This document shows, in pieces, positions 23,541 to 32,341 of a stretch of DNA of 42,319 nucleotides; position 1 is the first letter of the stretch, and each line of letters opens with the position of its first letter. A program made the position numbers and the translations under genes. This stretch comes from JAWXCB01 sp034440455 (lineage in GTDB: Bacteria > Bacteroidota > Bacteroidia > Chitinophagales > CAIOSU01). The notes under the pieces were generated by a model. It saw only the letters and a program-made list of their open reading frames with translations. It did not search any database and had not been told where the DNA came from. The stretch is from positions 1 through 42,319 of the forward strand of contig JAWXCB010000025.1 of assembly GCA_034440455.1 (NCBI GenBank), written 5' to 3'.

Positions 23541-24296
23541 TTGCTCAAACCCTTTCAGCTTCTTTTCGCCTTTTGGGCGGGGTTTACTTTTTCGATCTTC
23601 ATGGTTGTGGCATTTCCTTATTTCTACTTCCTGTATCTGGTGTTTGATGAAATGCGGGCGCACCGTTACGTCATGCAGTTTCTGCGCGTGTGGGGCATCG
23701 TGTGGAATTTTCTGTGCGGATATAAAATAGAAGTTTCCGGACGGGAGAATATTCCGTTAGGCAGTTGCTACATCTTTATTTCAAATCATGCTTCCAGTCT
23801 TGATGCAATGGTGTGGCTCTATGCGAACAGGCATTTAATGAAAGGACTGGCAAAGAAAGAAATCTCAAAAATTCCTGTGCTGGGTTATTTATTCAGGAAG
23901 ACGTGTGTCATTGTAGAGCGCGGTAATAAAGAAAGCCGGCAGCAAAGTATGCAGGCGTTGCGTGAAGCTGCGCAGAAAAATATTTCCATTATCATGTTTC
24001 CTGAAGGAACACGCAATATAACTGACAAGCCTTTGCAACCCTTCTATGATGGGGCTTTCCGAATTGCGATTGACTTGCAAAAGCCTCTTGCGCCTTTTGT
24101 GATGATTAACACGGGCGTGCTGATGCCTAGCACAAACTTCTTTTACAAACCCGGAATAGTGAAATGTATTTACCTCAATCCCGTTTCTACCGAAGGGTTG
24201 GAGGAAAAAGACATGGAATCCTTGAAAGCCAAAGTATTCGCAAGAATGGAAAAGGCGATTCTGGAAAATGATGAGCGGTATATCAACAAAAGCTGA
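23541..24296 (+). CDS. plsC: 1-acyl-sn-glycerol-3-phosphate acyltransferase
   Basis: This membrane acyltransferase makes phosphatidic acid by acylating lysophosphatidate. The 251 residues have an N-terminal membrane anchor (FWAGFTFSIFMVVAFPYFYFLYL), the catalytic NHASSLD (82-88, NHxxxxD), the glycerol-phosphate site FPEGTRN (153-159), and the downstream PLQPFYDGAFRIAI common to Bacteroidota PlsC. The start at 23541 is TTG. An ATG at 23601 would remove part of the membrane segment that relatives possess, and an in-frame stop at 23523-23525 limits the start, so TTG is preferred. It is followed closely by the sterol-desaturase-family gene. Confidence 0.92.
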   Translation: MLKPFQLLFAFWAGFTFSIFMVVAFPYFYFLYLVFDEMRAHRYVMQFLRVWGIVWNFLCGYKIEVSGRENIPLGSCYIFISNHASSLDAMVWLYANRHLMKGLAKKEISKIPVLGYLFRKTCVIVERGNKESRQQSMQALREAAQKNISIIMFPEGTRNITDKPLQPFYDGAFRIAIDLQKPLAPFVMINTGVLMPSTNFFYKPGIVKCIYLNPVSTEGLEEKDMESLKAKVFARMEKAILENDERYINKS

Positions 24297-24379
24297 GGCA
24301 ACCATTTTTTGCTTTTTTGCATCATAAGGTTGACATTTGTCAACTCATTCAGTATTTTTTCAAAAACATTTTACGCGCA

Positions 24380-25624
24380 ATGGAAAATTTGACGTTCCTT
24401 CTTGCTTTTCCCTTCTTCTTCCTGCTTATCGGCATTGAATTATGGATTGCCCGAAAGCGTAAACAGGAATATTATCGGTTTAATGATGCCATCACAAATC
24501 TGAATATTGGAATAGGAAATCAGGTGACTGGCTTATTTTTTAAAGCCATCATGCTCGGCATTTACGCGCTGATTTATGACCAAGTAGCGCTGTTTCATTT
24601 AGCGCCATCCGTATGGTCATGGCTTGGTTGCTTATTGCTGTTTGATTTTATTTTTTATTGGGCGCATCGCTGGGGACATGAAGTAAATTTCTTTTGGGGC
24701 GCGCATGTGGTGCATCACTCAAGCGAAGAATATAACCTTGCCGTTGCATTGAGGCAGCCGTGGTTTCACACGATTCTTGCATTCTTTTTATTTCTTCCTA
24801 TTCCCTTTCTCGGATTCGAACCAAAGATTTTTCTTACGGCAGCAGGCTTTCAAACGCTCTATCAATTTTGGATTCACACAAAAGCAATAGGTAAGTTTCC
24901 GAAAATCATTGAATATATTTTTAACACGCCAAGCCATCATCGTGTGCATCATGCAGTGAATCCGAAATACATTGATAAGAATCACGCGGGCGTTTTCATG
25001 ATTTGGGACAGGTTGTTCGGCACCTTTGCCGCAGAGGAGGAAGAGCCAACCTACGGCATCACTACGCAAATAAAAAGCTGGAATCCGGTGTGGGCGAATT
25101 ATCACTACTATGCTGATATGTTTCAGAAGGCGAGAAAGATGTCGCGATGGAAAGACAAATTATACATGCTAATTGCGCGTCCCGGTTGGTTGCCAAAAGA
25201 GTTGGGCGGTTATCAGGCTCCGCAGGAAGTTGATAAGAATGCTTACGCAAAATATGACACGTTCACATCAAAACACATGAACTGGTATGTGCTCGTTCAG
25301 TTCGTTTCCATCGTGCTCGGTACATCAGCATTCATGTATCACTTCAGCAACATCAGTTCATTTTACAAAGTCGTCTTCCTTGGCGTTTTGATGCTTTCGC
25401 TGATGATTTGCGGGGCAATTTTTGAAAATAGAAAATGGGTGATGGTTGCGGAGTATGCGCGGTTGCTCCTCGTGATTTTTGCGCTCAACACATTTTACTA
25501 CTATTGGCACATTGACTGGTTTGCCGTAATGCTCGGAGCTTCGTTGTTTTTCTTTGTAGTGTTTGTTGTGTGGTTCTCACTCACACTTGTGCTTGACAAC
25601 AGGAAGTCGCTCGTAAGAGCTTAA
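24380..25624 (+). CDS. Sterol desaturase/fatty acid hydroxylase-family protein (alkylglycerol monooxygenase-like)
   Basis: This is a di-iron integral membrane hydroxylase. With the ATG at 24380 it has 414 residues; an upstream TTG at 24317 would add an unlikely 21-residue extension, so the ATG at the MENLTFLLAFPFFF start is preferred. The His clusters are HRWGH (96-100), HVVHH (109-113) and HHRVHH (186-191), the classical eight-His arrangement. About 180 further residues with three or four helices follow, like alkylglycerol monooxygenase (TMEM195) relatives, so ether lipids or hydroxylated lipids are possible substrates. It follows plsC by 83 bp. It converges with and overlaps the next gene by 4 nt. 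Confidence 0.88.
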   Translation: MENLTFLLAFPFFFLLIGIELWIARKRKQEYYRFNDAITNLNIGIGNQVTGLFFKAIMLGIYALIYDQVALFHLAPSVWSWLGCLLLFDFIFYWAHRWGHEVNFFWGAHVVHHSSEEYNLAVALRQPWFHTILAFFLFLPIPFLGFEPKIFLTAAGFQTLYQFWIHTKAIGKFPKIIEYIFNTPSHHRVHHAVNPKYIDKNHAGVFMIWDRLFGTFAAEEEEPTYGITTQIKSWNPVWANYHYYADMFQKARKMSRWKDKLYMLIARPGWLPKELGGYQAPQEVDKNAYAKYDTFTSKHMNWYVLVQFVSIVLGTSAFMYHFSNISSFYKVVFLGVLMLSLMICGAIFENRKWVMVAEYARLLLVIFALNTFYYYWHIDWFAVMLGASLFFFVVFVVWFSLTLVLDNRKSLVRA

Positions 25625-26196
25625 AACGTAATCGTATCGTTGCTGGAGAAAAACAGCATATCGCGACTTCCTTCATCAAAGGAAATCATCAACAGGTTAT
25701 TCTCAATAGAATACGTTTCCGCAGTGCGCAACGCAAAGTGAAATTTTTCCTGAAATTGGTCAATCTGCGAAGTGCCGTTTAAGTGCGACTTAATTGTTTC
25801 TGAAAATTTGATTTTATTTTCCGCTTCGGTGGTGAAACTGCCAACGTAACTATTGATGAGCGTTCTGCCCTGAAAGAGAAACGGATACTTGAAAATTTCT
25901 TTTTCCGGACGATTATGGAGCGAATCAGTCAGGACGATAAAAGTTTCATTGTCACCACAGGGGGGGAATTCAATCTCTTTTGTTTTCGGGTTTTCAAATC
26001 CCACGAACTTCCATTTGCCTTTCAGCGGAAGATTTACTTCAGCAGTCACCTCATAATCTATTGGACAAACAGGACTTGTTTGTTCATTGCAGCGAAAATT
26101 GCTCACCGCGATATTGCAAGCAAGTAATGCCAGCACAAACATTCTCAGATTCGCAGGGAACCTGTAGATTTTTTCCGTAGATTTTTTGATAGACAT
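25621..26196 (-). CDS. Putative META-domain-like lipoprotein
   Basis: The 191-residue product has a hydrophobic export segment (MFVLALLACNIAV) with a possible lipobox (LLAC). A beta-rich domain follows that starts LPLKGKWKFVGFENPKTKEIEF and ends NNLLMISFDEGSRDMLFFSS. The pattern (opening G-x-W strand, closing strands with L-x-I) resembles the META/HslJ fold, which I assign with moderate confidence. The ATG at 26196 is preceded by AGGAACGAG, a plausible ribosome site; an in-frame ATG at 26223 is the alternative. Its last 4 nt overlap the end of the convergent hydroxylase gene. Confidence 0.6.
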   Translation of the reverse strand: MSIKKSTEKIYRFPANLRMFVLALLACNIAVSNFRCNEQTSPVCPIDYEVTAEVNLPLKGKWKFVGFENPKTKEIEFPPCGDNETFIVLTDSLHNRPEKEIFKYPFLFQGRTLINSYVGSFTTEAENKIKFSETIKSHLNGTSQIDQFQEKFHFALRTAETYSIENNLLMISFDEGSRDMLFFSSNDTITF

Positions 26197-26252
26197 ACTC
26201 GTTCCTGATGAATGGTTGTTCATTTATACGGGAAGAGTGTGGAATTGGTTTA

Positions 26253-26407
26253 CCTCACCCGGAAGCGCTCCTGCCTTCGCTTAAGCGAAGGCGGACAGGT
26301 CGCTTTCTGTCCCTCTCCCATCGGGCGGGGGAAGCAGTATCAGAATCTGCATAATTAAAGTATTAATCTATGGACTCCCTCTCTTTTGGGAGAGGGGCGG
26401 GGTGAGG
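26253..26407. repeat. Composite of nested palindromic repeats
   Basis: The outer arms are CCTCACCC (26253-26260) and GGGGTGAGG (to 26407), as in the CCCCTCTCC family. Inside lies a perfect 20-bp palindrome centred on CTTAAG (26273-26292), flanked by CCTG and CAGG as a separate small element. A second CCCTCTC...GAGAGGGG copy lies at 26377-26397. At least two repeat families are stacked here between two minus-strand genes. Confidence 0.75.
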
Positions 26408-26464
26408 TTGCAACTGAAGCAATTCGCTATGATTATTCTAACTCGTGAGGTTAAGATACAGATA

Positions 26465-27562
26465 TCACGAGTTATTATTCCCCGCCAACTCCTTCACAAT
26501 TTTCAAATCGCCAAGAAATTCTTTCGCAAGCACTTTCAACACGGTGTAAGCAGGAACCGCAAGCACCATTCCGAAAACCCCACCGGATGTGCCACCGGCA
26601 AGTATTACCAAAAATATTTCAAGCGGATGCGCATGCACGCTGTTTGAAAATATAAACGGCTGTATGAGATAGTTGTCAATCAGTTGCGTGACTTGAAACA
26701 CGGCAAGGATTTTCACCGTGAGCCACACCATGTCGGGATAAAGTTCCATTGGCAATGCGGTGGTGATGCCCAGCACGATTCCAATTACAGCCGCGATGAG
26801 CGGACCCACATAAGGGATGATGTTGAGAATGCCCGCAAGCACGGCAATGAGAAATGCATTGCTCAACCCCACGATTGCAAGCCCAACCCAAATGAGTATG
26901 GAGAAGATGGTGATTTGTAGGAGAATGCCTCTGAAGTAGCGAGCAAGCATCCGCTTCGAGTCGTTGAGCGCGTTTTCCATTTGGTTTTCTTTTCCTTCAG
27001 GCGCTAATGCAAGAATGATGCGCAGAAAAAGATTTTTTTCTTTGAGGAAGAAAAATAAAATGAACGTAACTGACGCATACAACACAAAGAAATCTCCGGT
27101 GAATCCGAGAATACTATTCAAAATGTTGCTCACGTTTGCAATGGTGAGCAACCCTTTCAGCCGTTCCTGTAAATAGTTTTGCAACGTGTCATTTTGCAAC
27201 ATGCCGATGTCGCGCAAAAAAATTTCGAGTCGCTGAATCGGAGCGTCTAATGTGGCAAGCAATTGTCCTGTGTCAATTTCGGAGATAATTTTCGCTTCAT
27301 GCGTCATGAGCGGAATAAATACAGAAAGAAAAATCATCGTTGAGAAAAACATCAGCGCCATTGCGAGAATTGCCGCCATGCTGCGCGGGATAGTGAATTT
27401 TTTAATTTTTCTTGTTGAAAGAAATTCAACGATAGGCTGACCGATGAATGATAATATTCCGGCAATGAGCAAGTAGGTAACAATGTTGCTGAAATACCAC
27501 GCGAAGGCAATGAAAAAAACGATGCCAATACTAACCAGCAACCAGCGGGGAAATGTATTCAT
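26465..27562 (-). CDS. AI-2E family transporter (PerM/TqsA-like)
   Basis: This 365-residue membrane protein of about eight helices has the conserved C-terminal block of the family: LNIIPYVGPLIAAVIGIVLG, then YLIQPFIFSNSVHAHPLEIFLVILAGG and GGVFGMVLAVPAYTVLKV. Members include quorum-signal exporters and Na+-dependent transporters, and most are of unknown substrate. A soluble helical stretch (about 80-140) sits between the first and second membrane groups, as usual. It stands alone between repeat-rich gaps. Confidence 0.9.
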   Translation of the reverse strand: MNTFPRWLLVSIGIVFFIAFAWYFSNIVTYLLIAGILSFIGQPIVEFLSTRKIKKFTIPRSMAAILAMALMFFSTMIFLSVFIPLMTHEAKIISEIDTGQLLATLDAPIQRLEIFLRDIGMLQNDTLQNYLQERLKGLLTIANVSNILNSILGFTGDFFVLYASVTFILFFFLKEKNLFLRIILALAPEGKENQMENALNDSKRMLARYFRGILLQITIFSILIWVGLAIVGLSNAFLIAVLAGILNIIPYVGPLIAAVIGIVLGITTALPMELYPDMVWLTVKILAVFQVTQLIDNYLIQPFIFSNSVHAHPLEIFLVILAGGTSGGVFGMVLAVPAYTVLKVLAKEFLGDLKIVKELAGNNNS

Positions 27563-27606
27563 AACTGAGTTTGAAATTTGAAGTTTGGAATTTGAAGTTG
27601 AGTGTC

Positions 27607-27676
27607 ATGCCGGATTCATTCCGGCATCCCCAGAAAACAGTTATTATCTCTAAGGGGACAGCGGAACGAGTCCGCT
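27607..27676. repeat. Two short hairpins in the gap before the acyl-CoA dehydrogenase gene end
   Basis: ATGCCGGA-TTCAT-TCCGGCAT (27607-27627) and AGCGGA-ACGAG-TCCGCT (27660-27676) are perfect stems with 5-base loops. They are flanked by mutually complementary TTTGAAGTTT (about 27575) and AAACTTCAAA (about 27697) tracts, so the whole 27565-27708 gap can fold as one compound element. Confidence 0.7.
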
Positions 27677-27705
27677 GAGGCAAGCCTCAAACTTTAAACT
27701 TCAAA

Positions 27706-28890
27706 CTATTTTCTTGCTTGCATAAACGTCTTGCGATGCGTCACTTCATCAACCACGAGCTTGCTGATGATTTCATGCATCACCTCTGTTGTTCCCGCGC
27801 CAATCGTCATCAGGCGCGTATCGCGGAAGGAACGCGCGATGCCATAATCTTCATGATAACCCCAACCGCCATGAATTTGCAGCGCGTCATTAATGACGTT
27901 GAATGATTCTTCCGAAACAAATGCCTTTGCCATGGTTACAATTTTAATTGCTTCCGGTCCGTGTTCGATATATTCCTGCACAGCGCGGAACGTGATGGAG
28001 CGGCATGCTTCCACTTTAATTGCCATCTGCGCCATCTTGTGGCGAATCACTTGGAATTTGTTGATTGACTTTCCAAATGCTGAACGCTCGCGGGCATATT
28101 GCTTTGCTTTTTCAAGCGCAGCTTCCGCTCCGTATGTTCCCATCACAGAGGCGATAAGACGTTCTTCCTGGATGTTGTTCATGCAGTAATAAAAGCCCAT
28201 ATTTTCTTCGCCAATCAATGCAGATTTCGGCACCTTGCAATTTTCAAAATACAACTGTCCTGTGTCGGAAGTATGCATTCCGAGTTTATCATGCACAGGC
28301 ACTGCGGAGAAACCGGGCGTTTTTGTGTCGAACAATAAGAAACTCAAGTTGTAGCCTTCGCCTGTGCGCACGAGCAGCACGATAAAATCAGCCATCGTGC
28401 CGTTGGTAATCCACATTTTTGCGCCATTCACGAGGTAGTGGTCGCCTTTATCTTCCGCGCGGGTTTTAATTCCACCTAAGTCTGAGCCTGCATCCGGTTC
28501 TGTTAAGCCTAACGCTGCAACTTTTTTCCCAAGCAACGCGGGCGTTAAATAATTTTTCTTTTGCTCGTCTGTCCCAAGTGAGTTAATAAGCGGCAAAGGC
28601 AGATACGTGTGCGCATAGAGCGACATCGCAAGCCCGCCCATTCCGCAATAAGCCATTTCAGAAGAGATGACCACAGAAGCCCACAAGTCCATGCCGCTGC
28701 CTCCCACTTCTTTTGGAAAACTTACTCCGAAGAATCCCAACTCGCCCATCTTCTCAAAAATGTGACGCGGGCATTCTTTGTTTTTTTCCCACTCTTTAGT
28801 GTTGGGAATCATTTCAGTTTCCATAAACTGGCGGAATGATTCGCGCAACAGTTCGTGTTCTTCGGTGAATGGGTTCAATAAAGATGTCAT
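27706..28890 (-). CDS. Acyl-CoA dehydrogenase, isovaleryl/citronellyl-CoA type
   Basis: This FAD enzyme oxidises acyl-CoA to enoyl-CoA. The 394 residues hold LTEPDAGSD (129-136), the FAD-binding WITNG, RSAFGKSINKFQVIRH, and HGGWGYHEDYG near the C-terminus. The catalytic base appears to be Glu243 in QEERL, the position used by isovaleryl- and long-chain-type enzymes; the medium-chain position has Gly-Ala-Gly-Thr-Thr (no Glu). That favours a branched substrate such as isovaleryl- or citronellyl-CoA. The nearby AtuA genes support this. A gene for an AtuA-like C-terminal domain lies about 100 bp upstream on the same strand. Confidence 0.92.
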   Translation of the reverse strand: MTSLLNPFTEEHELLRESFRQFMETEMIPNTKEWEKNKECPRHIFEKMGELGFFGVSFPKEVGGSGMDLWASVVISSEMAYCGMGGLAMSLYAHTYLPLPLINSLGTDEQKKNYLTPALLGKKVAALGLTEPDAGSDLGGIKTRAEDKGDHYLVNGAKMWITNGTMADFIVLLVRTGEGYNLSFLLFDTKTPGFSAVPVHDKLGMHTSDTGQLYFENCKVPKSALIGEENMGFYYCMNNIQEERLIASVMGTYGAEAALEKAKQYARERSAFGKSINKFQVIRHKMAQMAIKVEACRSITFRAVQEYIEHGPEAIKIVTMAKAFVSEESFNVINDALQIHGGWGYHEDYGIARSFRDTRLMTIGAGTTEVMHEIISKLVVDEVTHRKTFMQARK

Positions 28891-28911
28891 GGTAGTTTAT
28901 TTAGATTATTT

Positions 28912-28970
28912 AACGCAAAGACGCGAAGAAAAAATTAAGTCATCACTTTGCGTCTCAGCGTCTTTGTGGT
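28912..28970. repeat. CGCAAAGACGC-type palindromic repeat
   Basis: AACGCAAAGACGC (28912-28924) is mirrored by GCGTCTTTGTGGTG (to about 28972), with a second internal ACTTTGCGTCTCAGCG. This is the common Bacteroidota intergenic repeat type built on CGCAAAGACGC. It lies between the AtuA-like small gene and the acyl-CoA dehydrogenase gene. Confidence 0.75.
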
Positions 28971-28991
28971 GAAAATATTCAGCCAAGATAA

Positions 28992-29318
28992 TTATTCCAC
29001 CTCCAATTCTAATCGTAAAAGATGGCTGGAGAAATTTTTACCAAGATTATCCATCCGCATAGAGCTGCTTCCGCCTCCATCCAATGCTTCATGGCAAATG
29101 AAGTTGAGCGATTCCAGTGCATCCCATTCGTAGCGCACCACTTTTCCTTTCACGAGATTTCCGAAATGTTTTTTCACCACTTCTTCAGTAAGATATTTTT
29201 TTAGCAGCGGATAATGTTCCGGGTTGTTTGCCATCACACCGATGTTGCAGATGTCATTTTTGTCGCCTGAGCGCGCGCTGGCGATGTCTAAGAGTTTGAT
29301 TTTTTTTGAGTTGTTCAT
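28992..29318 (-). CDS. AtuA-like C-terminal domain protein
   Basis: This 108-residue single-domain protein matches the small domain that is found at the C-terminus of, or next to, AtuA-family proteins: LLDIASARSGDKNDICNIGVMANNPEHYPLLKKYLTEE near the start and LNFICHEALDGGGSSSMRMDNLGKNFSSHLL near the end. Its function is not known; it likely forms a complex with the AtuA main domain encoded at 32375-33772. Its ATG overlaps the stop of the toxin gene by 4 nt (ATGA). That overlap is unusual for a metabolic gene and a toxin. Confidence 0.85.
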   Translation of the reverse strand: MNNSKKIKLLDIASARSGDKNDICNIGVMANNPEHYPLLKKYLTEEVVKKHFGNLVKGKVVRYEWDALESLNFICHEALDGGGSSSMRMDNLGKNFSSHLLRLELEVE

Positions 29319-29330
29319 TTGAGTTGTTCA
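29305..29330. repeat. 13-bp tandem duplication at the toxin/AtuA-like boundary
   Basis: TTTGAGTTGTTCA occurs twice in a row (29305-29317 and 29318-29330). One copy encodes the start of the AtuA-like protein (MNNSK), the other the end of the toxin (IEQLK, stop). Confidence 0.85.
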
Positions 29331-29620
29331 ATAATTTTCGAAGGGTCAATCCGGTTATCAATTTCTGCAATTATTTCAATGAGTTTAGGTTTTACACAGT
29401 AGTACAGAGATGTTTTTTTTCTAATCACACATCGTCTGATTCCTTGCTGGCTTTGGCTTTCAGGATGAATAAATGGAAGTCGCCTGATAAGTAAAATTGA
29501 TTTCTCAACAACTTCAATAAACGCTAATGCCTCTTTAGCAGTCCATCGTTGTAAAATATAAGCGATTATTTTTTCATAACCATCAACCGCTTGAGTAGTC
29601 CATTTTTCTTTGAGGAGCAT
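29315..29620 (-). CDS. RelE/ParE-family toxin
   Basis: This 101-residue protein has the ParE/RelE pattern: an N-terminal WTTQAVDGYEKIIAYILQRW helix pair, RRLPFIHPESQ, then the beta hairpin IRRCVIRKKTSLYYCVKP and a final IEIIAEIDNRIDPSKI strand and helix. Such toxins inhibit gyrase or cut mRNA on the ribosome. ParE and RelE cannot be told apart here. The antitoxin gene is 2 bp upstream, as expected. Its stop overlaps the AtuA-like start. Confidence 0.85.
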   Translation of the reverse strand: MLLKEKWTTQAVDGYEKIIAYILQRWTAKEALAFIEVVEKSILLIRRLPFIHPESQSQQGIRRCVIRKKTSLYYCVKPKLIEIIAEIDNRIDPSKIIEQLK

Positions 29621-29622
29621 TG

Positions 29623-29868
29623 TCAGATTTTAAACTTCCTGCGAATTTTCTTTCTGACTTCAGAATAACTCTTTAATTCACCTGCATCCGCTTGCCTGAT
29701 GCCTTCCTGTATCCTAATTTTTTCTTTTGTACTTAATTCGTTCCACCAATCTTGTTGTGTCTGCATTTTTGCAAATTCCAATATCTCCCTGACAAGTTTC
29801 AATACTCTCGTGTCTTCAATTTTATCTAACTCCGATTTGAGTTGGTTTATCTCCGTTTTGATATTCAT
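29623..29868 (-). CDS. Antitoxin of the RelE/ParE pair
   Basis: This 81-residue, helix-rich, charged protein has the typical Bacteroidota antitoxin form: IEDTRVLKLVREILEFAK, then WWNELSTKEKIRIQEGIRQAD, and a basic C-terminus (EVRKKIRRKFK). The gene precedes the toxin by 2 bp. The N-terminal part may form a dimer or DNA-binding segment and the C-terminal part may block the toxin; this is family knowledge, not visible here. Its upstream gap of 92 bp should contain the promoter. Confidence 0.78.
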   Translation of the reverse strand: MNIKTEINQLKSELDKIEDTRVLKLVREILEFAKMQTQQDWWNELSTKEKIRIQEGIRQADAGELKSYSEVRKKIRRKFKI

Positions 29869-29986
29869 CGTTCTCTATTTTATAAAGTTAACAATCAGAC
29901 ACTTTCCGAAAGATACATGGTTTTGGTTGCATACCGAAGCATCATCGTTGTGTCATAATAATGTTGCAGGAAGGTGACACGGAAAA

Positions 29987-30018
29987 TTTTGATTCCGCGC
30001 AAAGTGCAAATACATTCG
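29987..30018 (+). promoter_or_regulatory. Putative promoter of the VIT-domain gene
   Basis: TTTTG (29987-29991) and TACATTCG (30011-30018, one mismatch from TAnnTTTG) are separated by 19 bp, the standard Bacteroidota spacing. The predicted start of transcription is about 35 bp before the ATG at 30060. Confidence 0.45.
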
Positions 30019-30059
30019 CATTGTTGTTCATTCATTTTTCACCCAAAAATCCCTCAATC

Positions 30060-32237
30060 ATGAAAAACACAATCTGTTTTCCTGTCGTCCTGTCATTATT
30101 GTTTCTCGTTTCAATTTCTGTATTCAGTCAGTCGTCAAGTCTGCATGTGCAAGACCCGCTCTCGTGGGGATGGGACCCCGCTACGATTGAAGAGGCTACA
30201 CTTGTGGTGAAGCCGCAAGGCGTGTATATCGAGTATGGCTTGTATCTGACCATCTCCGCGAAAGGTTCAAATTATTACGGCAGCGCAAACACCCCATTGG
30301 AAATTGTACTGGACTTTTGTCTGCCGGAAAATAGCATCATCCACGACTCGTGGCTGTGGGTGGGCAATGATATTATGCAGGCGATTTTGATTGACCGCAG
30401 TGTTGCTTCACAGATTTATGAAGGCATCGTGAACAGACGGCAAGACCCTTCTATTCTTACAAAAACATCGAATGGCTGTTATCAACTGCGCATATATCCT
30501 CTCAGCGGCAACAGTTCGCGAAAAGTGAAAATCACTTACCTCGTGCCTGCGCGCTGGACACGCAACATGGTTTCTGCCCCGCTGCCGATTGACCTTCTAC
30601 AACTTTCGTATGCAACGCCTGATTTGAAACTTGTTGTGCATACGGACGCTACTTTCCGGAATCCTGTAATCAGCGAAATCGGGATGCTTCCGTTTTCCGT
30701 TTATTCCGGTTCGGGAACCTACACTGCTACGCTCCCCGCATCTGCGCTTTCATCTTACAGCGGAATGGAAATCGCGTATGATTCTCCTTTGCAAAATGGC
30801 GTGTTTGCAGGCGTGTATGCGGCAAGCGCTAACAGCGGTTATTATCAACTGGTTGTTCATCCTCAGCAAGCGCTCAATCTCACTTCATCGCGAAAAGTGG
30901 TGGTGATGATGGAATATACGCAGGGTAACAGCAAGACACAGCGCAACGAGATGCTTTCAAAAACAAAAGAGATGCTGCTTGAATATCTGTCGCCCTCTGA
31001 TTCTTTTAATCTCTTTTTTGTGAACGGCAATTCTGTGCAGCAGGCAAACGCAAATTTTCTGCCTGCCGAACCGCTCACTGTGAATAGCGTCTTTTCAGTT
31101 TTGCCAACTAACACCGGAAGCGCAGCTTCCCTTCAAACTTATTTGCAGTATGGAACGGCATACATCCGAACGCACGGCAATGATGCGCAGCTTTTGCTTG
31201 TCACCAACAGCACGCATGGTTACACCTATTCAACATCCAATTCAGCAGTAAGCGGCATTCTCGCACAAGCACAGGGCGTGAAGATGAATGTGGTGAATTA
31301 TGATTTCTCATCAAGTGGAAACAGCAACTATGATGCAACTGTTTATAGCAGGATATGCAGCGGCACAGCCGGAAAGTATGTTTCGCATCAATATCAATAT
31401 TCTTACGACTGGCAGTGGAACAACTACTACTATTATTCCTATACAGCCAAAAACAGTTTTTCCGAACTGATGCACGAGATGTTTGCTTCCTTTGATATTA
31501 AGATTCCTGCTTACAGTTTGTACAGTGATATGCAATCAGGATTTACGCATTCTGAAATCGAACTGCAAGATGACCATGCGTTGTATTTCAGCAAACCTTA
31601 TATGGAAGTGGGAAAATATTATGGAAGCGGTTCGCTCAACGCAGAGCTTTCTGTGCTCACGAATTCCGGTGTGGCGATGCAAAACTGGCAGTTCAGCAGC
31701 CCTTATGTGTGTGACACGCTCACACGAAAAATGTGGGCTGGAAATTTTATCAATGCGCTGGAGCGTGAAAGCAACTATTATCAATACTCAAGAGAAATTG
31801 CAGACACCAGTTTGGCAAACCGTGTGCTTTCCCTGTACACCGCCTTTCTTGCGCTGGAGCCGAACGATACGCTTGCGGCTTGTGAAAATTGCGAAGATGA
31901 ATCAGGTGGTGGCGGAAATGGAGCAACTGCCGTAGTTGACCCTGATAGTTCGAGTATTGTTTTGAGCGCATCTCCTAATCCTTTCAGCAACTCGGTGACA
32001 ATCACGATTTCAATTGACATCAATGATTTGAAAGATGCTGAGTTAAGAATTTACAACATGATGGGGCAGGAAGTAAAAGTGTTTAGAGATTTAAGCGCAT
32101 CAGCTTCACAAAACAACATTACTCTTTCTTGGAATGGAGAAGATGCAAGCGGAAACGCGTTGCCAAACGGAGTGTATATGGCGGTGTTGATTACTGCAAA
32201 TGGAAAGCAGGTGCTGAAGTTGGTGAAGGCGGGTTGA
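30060..32237 (+). CDS. VIT-domain protein with T9SS C-terminal sorting signal
   Basis: A signal peptide (MKNTICFPVVLSLLFLVSISVFSQ) shows the true start is the ATG at 30060 (725 residues); an ORF from 29961 adds 33 residues with no support. After it come a VIT (inter-alpha-trypsin inhibitor N-terminal) domain at about 40-150 and a von Willebrand A-like domain beginning RKVVVMMEYTQGNS at about 275. The C-terminal sorting domain (about 640-725) has SASPNPFSNSVTI, LRIYNMMGQEV, GVYMAVLITANGKQVLKLVKAG. The protein should be exported by Sec, then T9SS. Its function is unknown; proteins with VIT-vWA are often adhesins or complex scaffolds. It lies opposite its neighbours. Confidence 0.88.
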   Translation: MKNTICFPVVLSLLFLVSISVFSQSSSLHVQDPLSWGWDPATIEEATLVVKPQGVYIEYGLYLTISAKGSNYYGSANTPLEIVLDFCLPENSIIHDSWLWVGNDIMQAILIDRSVASQIYEGIVNRRQDPSILTKTSNGCYQLRIYPLSGNSSRKVKITYLVPARWTRNMVSAPLPIDLLQLSYATPDLKLVVHTDATFRNPVISEIGMLPFSVYSGSGTYTATLPASALSSYSGMEIAYDSPLQNGVFAGVYAASANSGYYQLVVHPQQALNLTSSRKVVVMMEYTQGNSKTQRNEMLSKTKEMLLEYLSPSDSFNLFFVNGNSVQQANANFLPAEPLTVNSVFSVLPTNTGSAASLQTYLQYGTAYIRTHGNDAQLLLVTNSTHGYTYSTSNSAVSGILAQAQGVKMNVVNYDFSSSGNSNYDATVYSRICSGTAGKYVSHQYQYSYDWQWNNYYYYSYTAKNSFSELMHEMFASFDIKIPAYSLYSDMQSGFTHSEIELQDDHALYFSKPYMEVGKYYGSGSLNAELSVLTNSGVAMQNWQFSSPYVCDTLTRKMWAGNFINALERESNYYQYSREIADTSLANRVLSLYTAFLALEPNDTLAACENCEDESGGGGNGATAVVDPDSSSIVLSASPNPFSNSVTITISIDINDLKDAELRIYNMMGQEVKVFRDLSASASQNNITLSWNGEDASGNALPNGVYMAVLITANGKQVLKLVKAG

Positions 32238-32341
32238 ATGCAACCCTCATCCCGCTCCGTCTAAGGTGGAAGAAGGAGTCCGAACTTTAACTCAATGAAT
32301 GTGTTTCTGTGATTCTGTTTAAAAATGCTACTGTTGGGACA

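Noticed and set aside
24317..24379. TTG start adding 21 residues to the hydroxylase-family protein
   Set aside because: The ATG at 24380 directly precedes the hydrophobic start typical of the family.
29961..30059. N-terminal extension of the VIT protein
   Set aside because: The extra 33 residues precede a clean signal peptide starting at 30060, and the putative promoter lies within them.
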